DNA from: a virus
DNA length: 34,833 nucleotides
Direction: 5' to 3' (one strand)
IMG/VR virus record: IMGVR_UViG_3300020020_000111
Location: 1 to 34,833 of that record
The position numbers and the translations under genes are program-made. Under the pieces are notes generated by a model. The model saw nothing but the letters and a program-made list of their open reading frames with translations, was not told the DNA's origin and did no database searches. This document shows, in pieces, positions 22,206-30,767 of this stretch. Each line of letters opens with the position of its first letter. Position 1 is the stretch's first letter.

Positions 22206-23414
22206 ATGACCTGTACCATCCCGCGACCGGACCCGCAGGCGCTCTTCGATCATTTGCGGAATATGTTCTCGTCCACGGTGCTGGGTGGTGGCAAAGTCAT
22301 CCCAGAATCGAACGAGTGGTACGTTGTTACGAATGATTACGCGGCAGCTGAGCAGTTCTACGCTATCGCGGATCAGATGTGGCGTGAGACCAACCCGGAA
22401 ACGGCGTGCTGTGAGAACTTGTACAAGATGGCGGCGCAACATGGCGTCTACCCGCGCCCGCCGTCGCATGCTGAAGGTTATGCTAAGTTAACCGGGACCC
22501 CCGGAACACCGGTTCCGCCGACGCTCGAAATTCAGACCAGTATTGGCACCTTCGTCTCTGTTGGTACTGTCCCGCTTACCCTTTCGTCAGATGGCATCGC
22601 GATCATTCGTATTCGCTCCCTGGTTCCGGGCGGCCAGATGAACGCAAGCGGTAGCGTGACGACAGGGGTACTGACTACACCTGCCCCTGGGATCAACGAT
22701 GAAGTTGCGATCTGTGGCGGTCAGTTCTGCGGCGGCGCTGGAGAGGAATCCTGCGAGGAATTCAGAAAGCGCTACATTGAGCGCCTAGCTTATCAGCCCC
22801 GTGCGACCCAGGCCTGGATCCAGGCGAAGTTTCTAGAGTTTCCGTGTGCCACCCGCGTCTGTGTACGAGAGGGTAGCTGCTGTAAGTGTAGCGCCGAATG
22901 CGGCGACTGTGGGTGTAAGAATTGCGGCAATGGGATGGATTTCTACGTCCTATTTGACGGGGTGTTCCCCTGTGGCATCCCGCCCCTGAACGTGATCCAG
23001 GATATCCAGGAATGGATGTTTGGAAAGCATCAGGGGTACGGAGAGGGTGAAGTTGAGATTGGTGTCTGTGGGCGAGTGTTCTGCCCGATGCCCATCATGG
23101 TCAACGTGGTTATCGATATCGAAGGGTGTCCCACTACGTCACAGAAGCAGATGATTGAAAATTACATACAGGAGCTATTCTTGCGCATTTGCCCGTCGAT
23201 GCCGCTTCGAGTCAAGCAGCTAGAGTTGATTATTGCTTCGGTGATCGGGCCGGAGATCAACGTGCAGGTTCGTTTTGAGCCGGTCGATGGGACCTGGAAC
23301 CGGAACGAAGTCTGGGTGAATGGCTGCGGCGACCTGGAGCCTGAGTGTGATTATCTGCCGTGCCTGAATGACGTGATCTTCCTCGGTCCAGCATCGCTGA
23401 ACCCGCCATGTTAG
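22206..23414 (+). CDS. baseplate J-like protein (Mu gp47-like) with Cys cluster
   Basis: 402 residues. The baseplate J pattern is visible: an N-terminal domain with FYAIADQMWRETNPETACCE, a central beta barrel (GTPVPPTLEIQTSIGTFVSV, then TTPAPGINDEV), EFRKRYIERLAYQPRATQAW (the 'esdeelR.R.l.r......g...ay' signature), and the C-terminal VNVVIDIEGCPTTSQKQMIE region. It forms the wedge arms. Odd feature: near residues 225-241 lies a seven-Cys run (SCCKCSAECGDCGCKNC) where the family has a short variable loop, and there are about 24 Cys in all. Overlap of 7 bases with the next gene. Confidence 0.85.
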   Translation: MTCTIPRPDPQALFDHLRNMFSSTVLGGGKVIPESNEWYVVTNDYAAAEQFYAIADQMWRETNPETACCENLYKMAAQHGVYPRPPSHAEGYAKLTGTPGTPVPPTLEIQTSIGTFVSVGTVPLTLSSDGIAIIRIRSLVPGGQMNASGSVTTGVLTTPAPGINDEVAICGGQFCGGAGEESCEEFRKRYIERLAYQPRATQAWIQAKFLEFPCATRVCVREGSCCKCSAECGDCGCKNCGNGMDFYVLFDGVFPCGIPPLNVIQDIQEWMFGKHQGYGEGEVEIGVCGRVFCPMPIMVNVVIDIEGCPTTSQKQMIENYIQELFLRICPSMPLRVKQLELIIASVIGPEINVQVRFEPVDGTWNRNEVWVNGCGDLEPECDYLPCLNDVIFLGPASLNPPC

Positions 23415-24319
23415 CACCTTCACCGCATGTTCAGATACCGCTGGAGCGGTATACGGCTGACGGGTGCCAACTGGTGGCAACGCCGGAGGATACAGGATGT
23501 TGCCCGCCCCCGCTCTGCGGCAACGATCTTTGCTGCACCTTCGTTGCCTTCATGAATTTGCTGCCCTCTGGTCCGCTCTGGGACTACTGGAAGGCGGCGG
23601 CGATCAGCTACTTCGAGAGTCACGAGGACCCGGCGCGCTGTCCGCTGCTGAACGATCCGAGCTGCCCGTCTCTGGTGTTGCATTCGATCTACACGGTGCT
23701 AAAACTACGCCACGTGGTACATGATGCGCTCTGGCCCGCGTTTCGCGAGAGCAACCCCTATACGGCAGTGACAACGCTGGACGCCTACCTGGCGCGGATG
23801 CACTGGGAAGATTGCTACAAGCAGCATTGTCGCAGCGTGATCTTAGGGGAGATCACCCCATATGAGATTATGGGACCGTGTGGGCCGATCTACTGTGACT
23901 TTGAGTTTCCCCCGGAGCTTGACTGCGCGCTTAAGCGTGGAATTGCGGTTGCTCTGGCTAGGGCTAACATGGGTGTGATCAAGAACCTTTGCGGACTGAA
24001 CTGGATAATTGAGCCGCTGGGGGCTATTCTGAAGCCGGTGTTCCCGCAGCCGCCGCCGGATAATAACCCGTGCTATGAGTTGTGCGTCGACAATCCCCAG
24101 TTCGAGATATGTCAGACGCGCGATTGGCTGGAGGGGTGCGGCTCTGGCGATATATGTGAGACGAATATGCCGCCACCTAAAGTTCCCGCGTACTGGAGTA
24201 CGTGTGACAAGCCTGCTGGGTTGCCCGCTACGATCTGGCCGGGCGTCCTAGCCGCCGAGTGCATCGTGAGATCGATGCTGCCGCAAAACTGCCCGAACAA
24301 CATAACTCGGTGCTGTTGA
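23408..24319 (+). CDS. Mu gp48-like baseplate wedge protein, extremely Cys-rich
   Basis: 303 residues starting 7 bases before the gpJ-like stop. Family features: CCTFVAFMNLLPSGPLWDYW (the 'll..LLP.G.aw' lead of gp48/DUF2313), a helix with LDAYLARMHWEDC, and GVIKNLCGLNWIIEPLG. In Mu, gp48 links wedge and fibres. It has 24 Cys by eye (about 8 %), evenly spread, including CC pairs at TGCC, LCC and the C-terminal RCC. I know no relative with so many. The middle region is longer than in Mu. It is the last baseplate gene before the fibre block. Confidence 0.7.
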   Translation: MLAPSPHVQIPLERYTADGCQLVATPEDTGCCPPPLCGNDLCCTFVAFMNLLPSGPLWDYWKAAAISYFESHEDPARCPLLNDPSCPSLVLHSIYTVLKLRHVVHDALWPAFRESNPYTAVTTLDAYLARMHWEDCYKQHCRSVILGEITPYEIMGPCGPIYCDFEFPPELDCALKRGIAVALARANMGVIKNLCGLNWIIEPLGAILKPVFPQPPPDNNPCYELCVDNPQFEICQTRDWLEGCGSGDICETNMPPPKVPAYWSTCDKPAGLPATIWPGVLAAECIVRSMLPQNCPNNITRCC

Positions 24320-24320
24320 G

Positions 24321-25010
24321 ATGCCCGGCATTCTCCCTGAACTTACGACTGGTGGCGCGGTAGTCTACCGCGACGCAGCGGGCAATCCGACAAATCCGCC
24401 GGAAGTCCACAACGCATATCCGCCTGCGCCTGCGTTCCTTTCAACCTGCGAGTTGACCGCGCTACCATCGAACTGCGATGCGCGGATTGAGGCGAAGCAG
24501 ATCAATGCTATTGTCAGCGAATTACTCTCATTCGCTGAATGCTTAGACCCGGATGGCCAGTGGGATTGTGCCAAGCTCAACAATCTCTGCACAGCGTTCG
24601 CTGCGTGGGCCGCGTTGAACGTCTGTAAGATCATCACGTCAGATAATCCTCCGCAGGCGACGTGCCCGAACCAGCTCTGGTGGGAAACTGATTCTGGTAT
24701 CCTCTGGATATGGTGGGACGACGGTAATACTCAGCAATGGGTCCAGACCAACGCGGGCGGCGGCAAGATCGCGTCAAATATCCACGTTGGGGATAGCCCA
24801 CCGGCGTCCCCAGTTGAGAATGATCTTTGGTGGGAGAGCGATACGGGCACGCTCTACATCTACTATAACGATGGTAATTCAACGCAATGGATCCAGACGT
24901 CAGGCGGCGGCGCGTCATCCTCTGTGGTGATGGATCAGGTCTCAATCGTCGGCTCCGGTGACGCGGTCAATCCGTACAAAGTCGATCTGGTCGATTGTGG
25001 GACTTACTGA
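24321..25010 (+). CDS. fibre-region protein with two LWWESD-type repeats
   Basis: 229 residues. Residues ~50-100 form a helix with Cys (NCDARIEAKQINAIVSELL, then WDCAKLNNLC). Then two copies of a ~35-residue beta unit: NQLWWETDSGILWIWWDDGN and NDLWWESDTGTLYIYYNDGN, each followed by QQW or TQW-Ile/Val-QT. A third copy lies in the protein at 27415. This is a common structural repeat of phage fibre or carbohydrate-facing proteins. Eight Cys. It probably connects the fibres to the baseplate; the function is inferred from position. Confidence 0.7.
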   Translation: MPGILPELTTGGAVVYRDAAGNPTNPPEVHNAYPPAPAFLSTCELTALPSNCDARIEAKQINAIVSELLSFAECLDPDGQWDCAKLNNLCTAFAAWAALNVCKIITSDNPPQATCPNQLWWETDSGILWIWWDDGNTQQWVQTNAGGGKIASNIHVGDSPPASPVENDLWWESDTGTLYIYYNDGNSTQWIQTSGGGASSSVVMDQVSIVGSGDAVNPYKVDLVDCGTY

Positions 25011-25011
25011 T

Positions 25012-25329
25012 ATGGCATACGACTTTCCAGCTAACCCGGCCGTAGGGCAGTCGTACCCGACTGGTGATAAGACCTATGTCTGGAATGGCTATGCCTGGAG
25101 CCTGGACCCAATTCCAGGATTGCCGGGTGGCTCTGAGTACGTGCTCAGGGCTGGTGACACCATGACCGGGCACCTTACCCTGAATCCGGTCAATCCGCTC
25201 CATGCTGCGACGAAGCAGTATATCGATCAGCTGTTATTGCCGCTGACTGGCGGCAACGCGGGCGAGGCTCTGGTAAAAGGACCTGTGGTACCCGCTTGGG
25301 GTACGCCTATTGATTCGGGGAACTTCTAA
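25012..25329 (+). CDS. short tail fibre module protein
   Basis: 105 residues from ATG 25012, the only start not overlapping the preceding gene heavily. It begins with the module shared by the fibre genes, MAYDFPANPAVGQSYPTGD, then YVWNGYAWSLD, followed by the fibre repeat GDTMTGHLTLNPVNPLHAAT with KQYID. The C-terminus is GTPIDSGNF, nearly the same as GSPADGGNF in the next protein. It lacks a shaft and chaperone domain, so it may be a connector, or the remnant of a longer fibre. The stop shares a base with the next ATG. Confidence 0.75.
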   Translation: MAYDFPANPAVGQSYPTGDKTYVWNGYAWSLDPIPGLPGGSEYVLRAGDTMTGHLTLNPVNPLHAATKQYIDQLLLPLTGGNAGEALVKGPVVPAWGTPIDSGNF

Positions 25330-25793
25330 TGGCCTTCGATTTCCCATCCAATCCGGCGCAGGGTGAAGTCTGGACCGATACCGCGACCGGCAAGCAGTAC
25401 ATGTGGAACGGTGTGGCTTGGGCTAAGGGCTATAGCGAGCCACCTGCCGGAGTAAACCACCCGCCTGCTGAGACGATTCCGGTTGAGCCGCCGATTGACG
25501 GAGAAACTTCCGTTGATGCGGTGCTGAGAAGCTTCAGTGCCGATATCTCACAGCTGCAAAACGATAGCGGTCAGAAGGTCGCCAAGGAAGGTGGTGCTGA
25601 AGGCATCATGACCGGTATCCTTACCTTGTCGGAACATCCGACGGCCGCATCTGGTGAGTTTCAGGCGGCGACCAAGGGCTTTGTCGGCAGCATCGCTGGG
25701 CTGCCACCTGGGGGTACGGTCGGACAGGTACTGGCAATAAATCCTGCGGGCGTTCCGCAGTGGGGATCACCCGCCGACGGCGGTAACTTCTAA
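25329..25793 (+). CDS. short tail fibre module protein
   Basis: 154 residues. N-terminal module MAFDFPSNPAQGEVWTDTA, then YMWNGVAWAKG, a Pro-rich linker (NHPPAETIPVEPPIDGE), a helix (DAVLRSFSADISQLQND) and a fibre repeat with ILTLSEHPTAASGEF and QAATKGFV, ending GSPADGGNF. It is similar to the preceding gene product in both ends; the pair looks like a tandem duplication. It has no chaperone domain and is probably part of a fibre or a connector between fibres. Confidence 0.75.
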   Translation: MAFDFPSNPAQGEVWTDTATGKQYMWNGVAWAKGYSEPPAGVNHPPAETIPVEPPIDGETSVDAVLRSFSADISQLQNDSGQKVAKEGGAEGIMTGILTLSEHPTAASGEFQAATKGFVGSIAGLPPGGTVGQVLAINPAGVPQWGSPADGGNF

Positions 25794-25808
25794 CAACAGG
25801 AGACAGCG

Positions 25809-27371
25809 ATGACTCAAGTTATTCAGATCAAGCGTAAGTTTACGGGCGCGGGTGTACCAGCTGCTCTAGCTCCTGGTGAGCTGGCCTATAACTCTACTGG
25901 TGACAAGCTTTATGTCGGTGGCGATCTTGCCACCGTGCGTGGGCTGGTAGGCTCAGAGCGGCAGCTGGAGGTTCACGCAGCATCGCCTGCGCAGACCGTC
26001 GCTGGTGGCGCCAAGACCTTCCCGCTGCCGCAACTGAAAATACCGGGTGGGAATGTTGGCGAGTTTTTGTCGATCTCAAACGCCGATGGTACACTGGCCT
26101 ATGCGCCAATGGTGTCGGCAACCCAGCAGTTCGTCGGCTCACTTGATGCGGCCGCAGGTTCACTCACCTTCACCGTAGCGTCAGGTCATCCCGGCCCCGG
26201 TCTTCCGGCTGCTGCGCCCGCCAACAACGGCCACTACGTTATCGCCGATACCGCAGGCTCGACCGTTCCGGCCAACGTTCCGCCTGGTGCTTACAACATT
26301 GGCGATTGGGTTATTTCCAACGGTACGGCGTGGACCCATCTGTCGTTCGGCGGTATCGAAACCGACATGGCATCCGAAATCGGGGTGGTCGCGCCGGTTA
26401 CCGGCGGCTCCAATGTGCAGGCCGTGCTGGAGACGATGCAGGCGACAGATGCGACCTTCGTGGTTGGTCCTGCGGTTTCAGTTGTTGGCAACATTCCAAC
26501 CTTTGCGGCTACGACCGGCAAGCTGGTTGATGGTGGTATCGCAGCAGCCAGCCTTGCCACGGTCACCTACGTCGACACAGAGAATACCGCGCAGGAAACC
26601 GCGCAGGCGGTCACCGACGGCGCGCAGGATGCGGCGATTGCTGCCAACACCACGGCGATTGCCAACAAGATTACCAAGCCTGCGGCGGCTGCAGCCATTG
26701 GCAATATTGCGACCTTCGCCGATCTCACCGGTGGGGTGGCAGCGGATGGTGGACGTACCATTGCTCAGCTCGATGCAGCGATTGCCGCTAAGGGCGATGT
26801 GGTTGGCCCGGCCGCGTCTGTGGCCGATAATATCGCTGTCTTCAATCTTGCCACCGGCAAGCTGATCAAGGATGGTGGCACCACCATCGCGGCGATCAAC
26901 GCGGCGATTGCGCTGAAGGCTGATGCGGCGACGGCTGGTGACGTTAAGGGTCCGGCGGCTGCGATAGCCAACAACATCGCGGTCTATGACGGTGTCACCG
27001 GCAAGCTAATAAAGGATGGCCTTACTCCGATTGCATCGCTGGCGACCACAGCGGCTCTGACCGCTGAGCAGCTGCTCGATGTCAAGATTGCCGGCTCAAC
27101 TATGACCGGTGCTCTGATCCTGCATGCTGCGCCGGTACTGGCTGACCCGCCGCTGCAGGCCGCGACCAAGGGCTATGTTGACACAGCCATTGCCGCGATC
27201 CCGGGTGCGACGCTGCCGGTGGTTACCGGCCCGGAGCTGACCGGTGATGGTGCGGCGGCGACCCCGATCACCTTCACCGGGATCACAGCCGAGGCCGTCG
27301 TGTTTGGCGGCAACGGCCTTGTTGCTACGCCGCTGACCCTGCTCGTGGTCGATGGCGGCGAGTACGTCTGA
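25809..27371 (+). CDS. tail fibre protein with internal repeats
   Basis: 520 residues; RBS CAGGAGACAG. The N-terminal module TQVIQIKRKFTGAGVPA, then LAPGELAYNSTGDKLYVGG, is shared with the protein at 27415 and is typical of phage fibre bases. The middle carries about four imperfect repeats of ~40-50 residues around GPAVSVVGNIPTFAATTGK, IGNIATFADLTGG, GPAASVADNIAVFNLATGK and GPAAAIANNIAVYDGVTGK. A last HAATKGYVD-like repeat (LQAATKGYVDTAIAAIPG) closes the shaft. It ends in VVDGGEYV without an S74 domain. No enzyme motif is seen. Confidence 0.8.
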   Translation: MTQVIQIKRKFTGAGVPAALAPGELAYNSTGDKLYVGGDLATVRGLVGSERQLEVHAASPAQTVAGGAKTFPLPQLKIPGGNVGEFLSISNADGTLAYAPMVSATQQFVGSLDAAAGSLTFTVASGHPGPGLPAAAPANNGHYVIADTAGSTVPANVPPGAYNIGDWVISNGTAWTHLSFGGIETDMASEIGVVAPVTGGSNVQAVLETMQATDATFVVGPAVSVVGNIPTFAATTGKLVDGGIAAASLATVTYVDTENTAQETAQAVTDGAQDAAIAANTTAIANKITKPAAAAAIGNIATFADLTGGVAADGGRTIAQLDAAIAAKGDVVGPAASVADNIAVFNLATGKLIKDGGTTIAAINAAIALKADAATAGDVKGPAAAIANNIAVYDGVTGKLIKDGLTPIASLATTAALTAEQLLDVKIAGSTMTGALILHAAPVLADPPLQAATKGYVDTAIAAIPGATLPVVTGPELTGDGAAATPITFTGITAEAVVFGGNGLVATPLTLLVVDGGEYV

Positions 27372-27414
27372 GTTCAACGTCACCCTGAAACAATAGGGTT
27401 AGCAGGAGACCAAT

Positions 27415-28854
27415 ATGGTCGCGAAAGTCCAGATCAAGCGCACGTCCACCCCTGACAAGCCGCCGACCGGCCTGGTTCCCGGCGAGCTTGCTGTTGAAAT
27501 GGCGTCACCAACCCGTTTGTGGGTTGGTGTGCCGACGACGCTTGATCCGTCTGGAATGAAGCTGCTCAATGCGGGGGGCGTTATCATTGCTGATGTCGCC
27601 CCCGCTTCCCCCACGCCTGGTACGCTGTGGTGGGAGAGCGACACAGCTATCCTCTGGATTTGGTATCTGGACGCCGACACTGGCCAGTGGGTGCAGGCGG
27701 CAGGCTCGGTCGCAATGGGCGGTGGTGGTCTTGATCAAGCTACGGCCGATGGCCTCTACGTCAATGTAGCCGGAGACACGATGTCCGGAGAACTTCGGAT
27801 CAATGCTTCCAATGCGTACCTGAACCTAGACGGAGATACTGATTGCGGAATATTTTTCAAATTAGGGTCATCGATGCGATGGCTGCTCAGCGGTTACGAT
27901 GACTTCTCCATCAATCGCTACGATACTTCAGGCAACTGGCTCGACCTATCTTTTAGTATCGACCGTACCACAGGGGTCGTTGACTTCTCGCAAACCCCGA
28001 CTGTCCTCGGCGTCCCCATCGGCGGTGGTGGCGGCGACTTCCTGCCACTGACAGGCGGCACGCTGACTGGGTTACTGACTGTCACAAATCCTGGAGATTA
28101 TCCGCAGGTTGTCATAAATTCAGACCCCAATTTCAGTCCGCAGGTTCTTGGTCAAGTCAACGGTATCAATCGCTGGACCCTGGCGCTCGGCGACGGCACG
28201 GCGGAGAACGGGGGTGATGAAGGGTCACAATTTTCTATTTCCAGCTGGAGTGACGCTGGGACGTTCATTGGTACCCCGATTAGCATTCATCGTGGAAGAA
28301 GTGACATCACGCTCGCTGGTAGGTTGTTTGTAAAACCAGAGGCGAATGTTTCCTATGCCACACTCTTGGGGGTGATGAATATCGGGTGGTCTGGGGCCGG
28401 GTCTCATGGTATGTCGATGCGGCCGGTAGTTGACGACACCAATGCGCAATTGTTCGCCAATGCGACTGGGGCGGTCATTGGTAACATCTACTTGACACCA
28501 ACGGCGGTCCAGTTCAATACTGGGTCGGCGGCCGAACTGAAGGAAGACCTCAAGTCGTTCGACGCCGGTAACATCGTGGATAATACCAAGGTCTACGACT
28601 TCAAGTGGCGCGCGACGGATGAGCGCGCTTATGGCGTGATCGCGCAGGAAGCGAACGAGGTCTACCCGCAGGCCGTTACGCACCAGCTTAACGAGGACAA
28701 GACAGAATGGTGGGGCGTGGATTACAGCAAGTACGTTCCCGTCCTGCTACAGGAGCTGAAGGCCCTGCGCACCCGCGTCGCTGAGCAGGCCGCTGACATC
28801 GTAGCCCTCAAGGCTCATACCAAGATGCCGAGCGCCGCCCCGAGAAGGAAGTAA
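27415..28854 (+). CDS. tail fibre with S74 intramolecular chaperone (copy 1)
   Basis: 479 residues. N-terminal VAKVQIKRTSTPDKPPTG, PGELAVEMASPTRLWVG; one LWWESDTAILWIWYLD unit; DQATADGLYVNVAGDTMSG; then two GSxFSI-type beta repeats (INRWTLALGDGTAENGGDEG). The C-terminal S74 domain begins at Ser371 (SAAELKEDLK); the dyad Ser-x4-Lys is intact (Lys376), and GVIAQEANEVYP follows, ending in a coiled coil (LLQELKALRTRVAEQAADI). S74 domains trimerise the fibre and cut themselves off. This copy is closely similar to that in the next gene. Confidence 0.88.
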   Translation: MVAKVQIKRTSTPDKPPTGLVPGELAVEMASPTRLWVGVPTTLDPSGMKLLNAGGVIIADVAPASPTPGTLWWESDTAILWIWYLDADTGQWVQAAGSVAMGGGGLDQATADGLYVNVAGDTMSGELRINASNAYLNLDGDTDCGIFFKLGSSMRWLLSGYDDFSINRYDTSGNWLDLSFSIDRTTGVVDFSQTPTVLGVPIGGGGGDFLPLTGGTLTGLLTVTNPGDYPQVVINSDPNFSPQVLGQVNGINRWTLALGDGTAENGGDEGSQFSISSWSDAGTFIGTPISIHRGRSDITLAGRLFVKPEANVSYATLLGVMNIGWSGAGSHGMSMRPVVDDTNAQLFANATGAVIGNIYLTPTAVQFNTGSAAELKEDLKSFDAGNIVDNTKVYDFKWRATDERAYGVIAQEANEVYPQAVTHQLNEDKTEWWGVDYSKYVPVLLQELKALRTRVAEQAADIVALKAHTKMPSAAPRRK

Positions 28855-28859
28855 CCGTC

Positions 28860-30767
28860 ATGGCAATCAACTTCCCCACCCCCGCGACGGTCGGTGAGAC
28901 GTTCACCGATTCAAGCGGCGTCGTCTTTACCTGGAACGGCTACGGCTGGACTCAGGGCGGTACCGCTGCGCCCCCGGCCCCGGTCGATGCCTATACCAAG
29001 ACCGAGAGCGATGCGAACTTCGTCAACGTCCCCGGCGACACGATGACGGGACAACTCATAATTCAGAACTATCTCCAAATCGATCCGCCTACTGGATTGG
29101 GTGCAATCAATATTAAGACGGCTGATGCAACATCTACTCTCACATTTTGGAACGTGGGTGCCCCAAAGTTTGGGATAGACAGCACACCTTTGATTTTGAG
29201 TATTACCAGATATGATGACGCAGGTGTTGGCCTTGGGGCTGCGTTAATTATCGACCGCGCCACCGGCAATACAACGCTGAGCGGTAATCTGACGGTCCAG
29301 AAGTCATACCCTGAAGTGATCGTCAATAATATCGCAGGTGGCCCGGCGGGTGATTTTGGCTTTAAGAAGGACGGGTTATATCGCTGGCTGCTGCGCGATG
29401 AGCCGATTGGCGATGGTTTTACCATCATTAACTTTGACGACGCAGGAGTAGCGATTGGTGGTGCGCCTCCGTTGACCATCAGTCGCGCCAACAAAATGAT
29501 GACGCTGTCTGGTGACTTGCAAATCATAAAACCAGACCCCATTATACGACTCACCAAGGCTGCCTCTGGGCAAGCGGCGTCTATTTTCGGATGCGGTGCG
29601 AATAACGGCCTGCGCTGGAATATCGAGCTGGGGAATAACGACCTGGAAGATGGTGTAGTTGACGGCACACTTGGTTCGAATTTGGTAATCCACCGCTATA
29701 AGAACGACGGCAACTACATCGGCCAGGTGCTGAATATTAACCGCGCCAGCGGTGCTGCGTCGTTCAATTCTTCTGGCACGTTCGACGTCAAGAATACCAC
29801 GGCAGGCGTCGTCGCCAGCTTCACCAACGATCAGGTCGGCGCCAACGGGTGTATTGCCGTCGGGGGTATGTACGTTTCTTACATGGGCTCTGTCAGCGGC
29901 TATCCCGGCATGTTCAAGGACGCCGGGGTGACTGGGGCGTTCTGGTACGACACCAACAATAGCTTCTTGAGTGTGGCGGGTGGCGGCCGGTTTAGCGCCG
30001 ATGTCAGGATCGAAATGCCGACAGCTGCACTTTACCTGAACGATCTGGGTGGAATTGGAAATTTCATCGTTGCAAGAAAGAATGGTGCGCCTCGTTGGGA
30101 AATGGCCATTGGTAGCGGTACGGAGACTGGCAGCAACTCCGGGTCCGATTTCTCTCTCGCGCGTTATGATGACGCAGCGGTAGGAAAAATAGCGCTAGAT
30201 ATCGCCCGCAACGATGGCGATGTCGGCGTGTACGCCAACCTGTTCCTGAGAACTGCTGGGACTACGATTTCGGTGGGGCCGGGCTCGGATTGGTATCCGG
30301 CCATTCGCATGAACTTCCTTGGCGGCGGAACGCAACAGGGGCTGCTCTCGGCGCCGGCAGTTGATGACGCTACGTCGATGTGGTGCCAGAATGTCGCGAA
30401 GAGTATTGTTGGCGGTATTTCTCAGACGGCGACAGCTGTTGCCTTCAACGTGGCTTCCGCCGCCGAGATGAAGGAAGACTTGAAATCCTTCGACGCCGGT
30501 AACATTATTGACGACACCAAGGTCTATGACTTCGCCTGGAAGTCGACCGGTGAACGTGCCTATGGCGTGGTGGCGCAGGAAGCCCATGCGGTCTATCCGC
30601 AGGCCGTCACCCACACTCTGACCGATCAGAAGTTCGAATGGTGGGGCGTGGACTACTCCAAGTACGTGCCAGTCATCCTCCAGGAGCTAAAGCGCCTGCG
30701 CGAGCGGGTGCGCGAGCTTGAGACGAATACCTCAGGCCCCATCGTTACACCGCAGAGGAAGAACTGA
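28860..30767 (+). CDS. tail fibre with S74 intramolecular chaperone (copy 2)
   Basis: 635 residues. N-terminal MAINFPTPATVGETFTDSS and FTWNGYGWTQGG, then ESDANFVNVPGDTMTGQ. Four or more copies of a ~55-residue beta repeat follow (GLYRWLLRDEPIGDGF, GLRWNIELGNNDLEDG, PRWEMAIGSGTETGSNSG with SDFSLARYDDA). The S74 domain starts at Ser533 (SAAEMKEDLK; Lys538), with GVVAQEAHAVYP and a terminal coiled coil. The last codon's base is shared with the next ATG. Its first 29 bases equal those of the next gene, suggesting duplication or recombination. Confidence 0.88.
   Translation: MAINFPTPATVGETFTDSSGVVFTWNGYGWTQGGTAAPPAPVDAYTKTESDANFVNVPGDTMTGQLIIQNYLQIDPPTGLGAINIKTADATSTLTFWNVGAPKFGIDSTPLILSITRYDDAGVGLGAALIIDRATGNTTLSGNLTVQKSYPEVIVNNIAGGPAGDFGFKKDGLYRWLLRDEPIGDGFTIINFDDAGVAIGGAPPLTISRANKMMTLSGDLQIIKPDPIIRLTKAASGQAASIFGCGANNGLRWNIELGNNDLEDGVVDGTLGSNLVIHRYKNDGNYIGQVLNINRASGAASFNSSGTFDVKNTTAGVVASFTNDQVGANGCIAVGGMYVSYMGSVSGYPGMFKDAGVTGAFWYDTNNSFLSVAGGGRFSADVRIEMPTAALYLNDLGGIGNFIVARKNGAPRWEMAIGSGTETGSNSGSDFSLARYDDAAVGKIALDIARNDGDVGVYANLFLRTAGTTISVGPGSDWYPAIRMNFLGGGTQQGLLSAPAVDDATSMWCQNVAKSIVGGISQTATAVAFNVASAAEMKEDLKSFDAGNIIDDTKVYDFAWKSTGERAYGVVAQEAHAVYPQAVTHTLTDQKFEWWGVDYSKYVPVILQELKRLRERVRELETNTSGPIVTPQRKN

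Noticed and set aside
25012-25793. The two short fibre-module genes as fragments of one frameshifted fibre gene
   Set aside because: Each has its own start module and matching C-terminal GNF ending, and they join cleanly at TAATG, so tandem duplication fits better.
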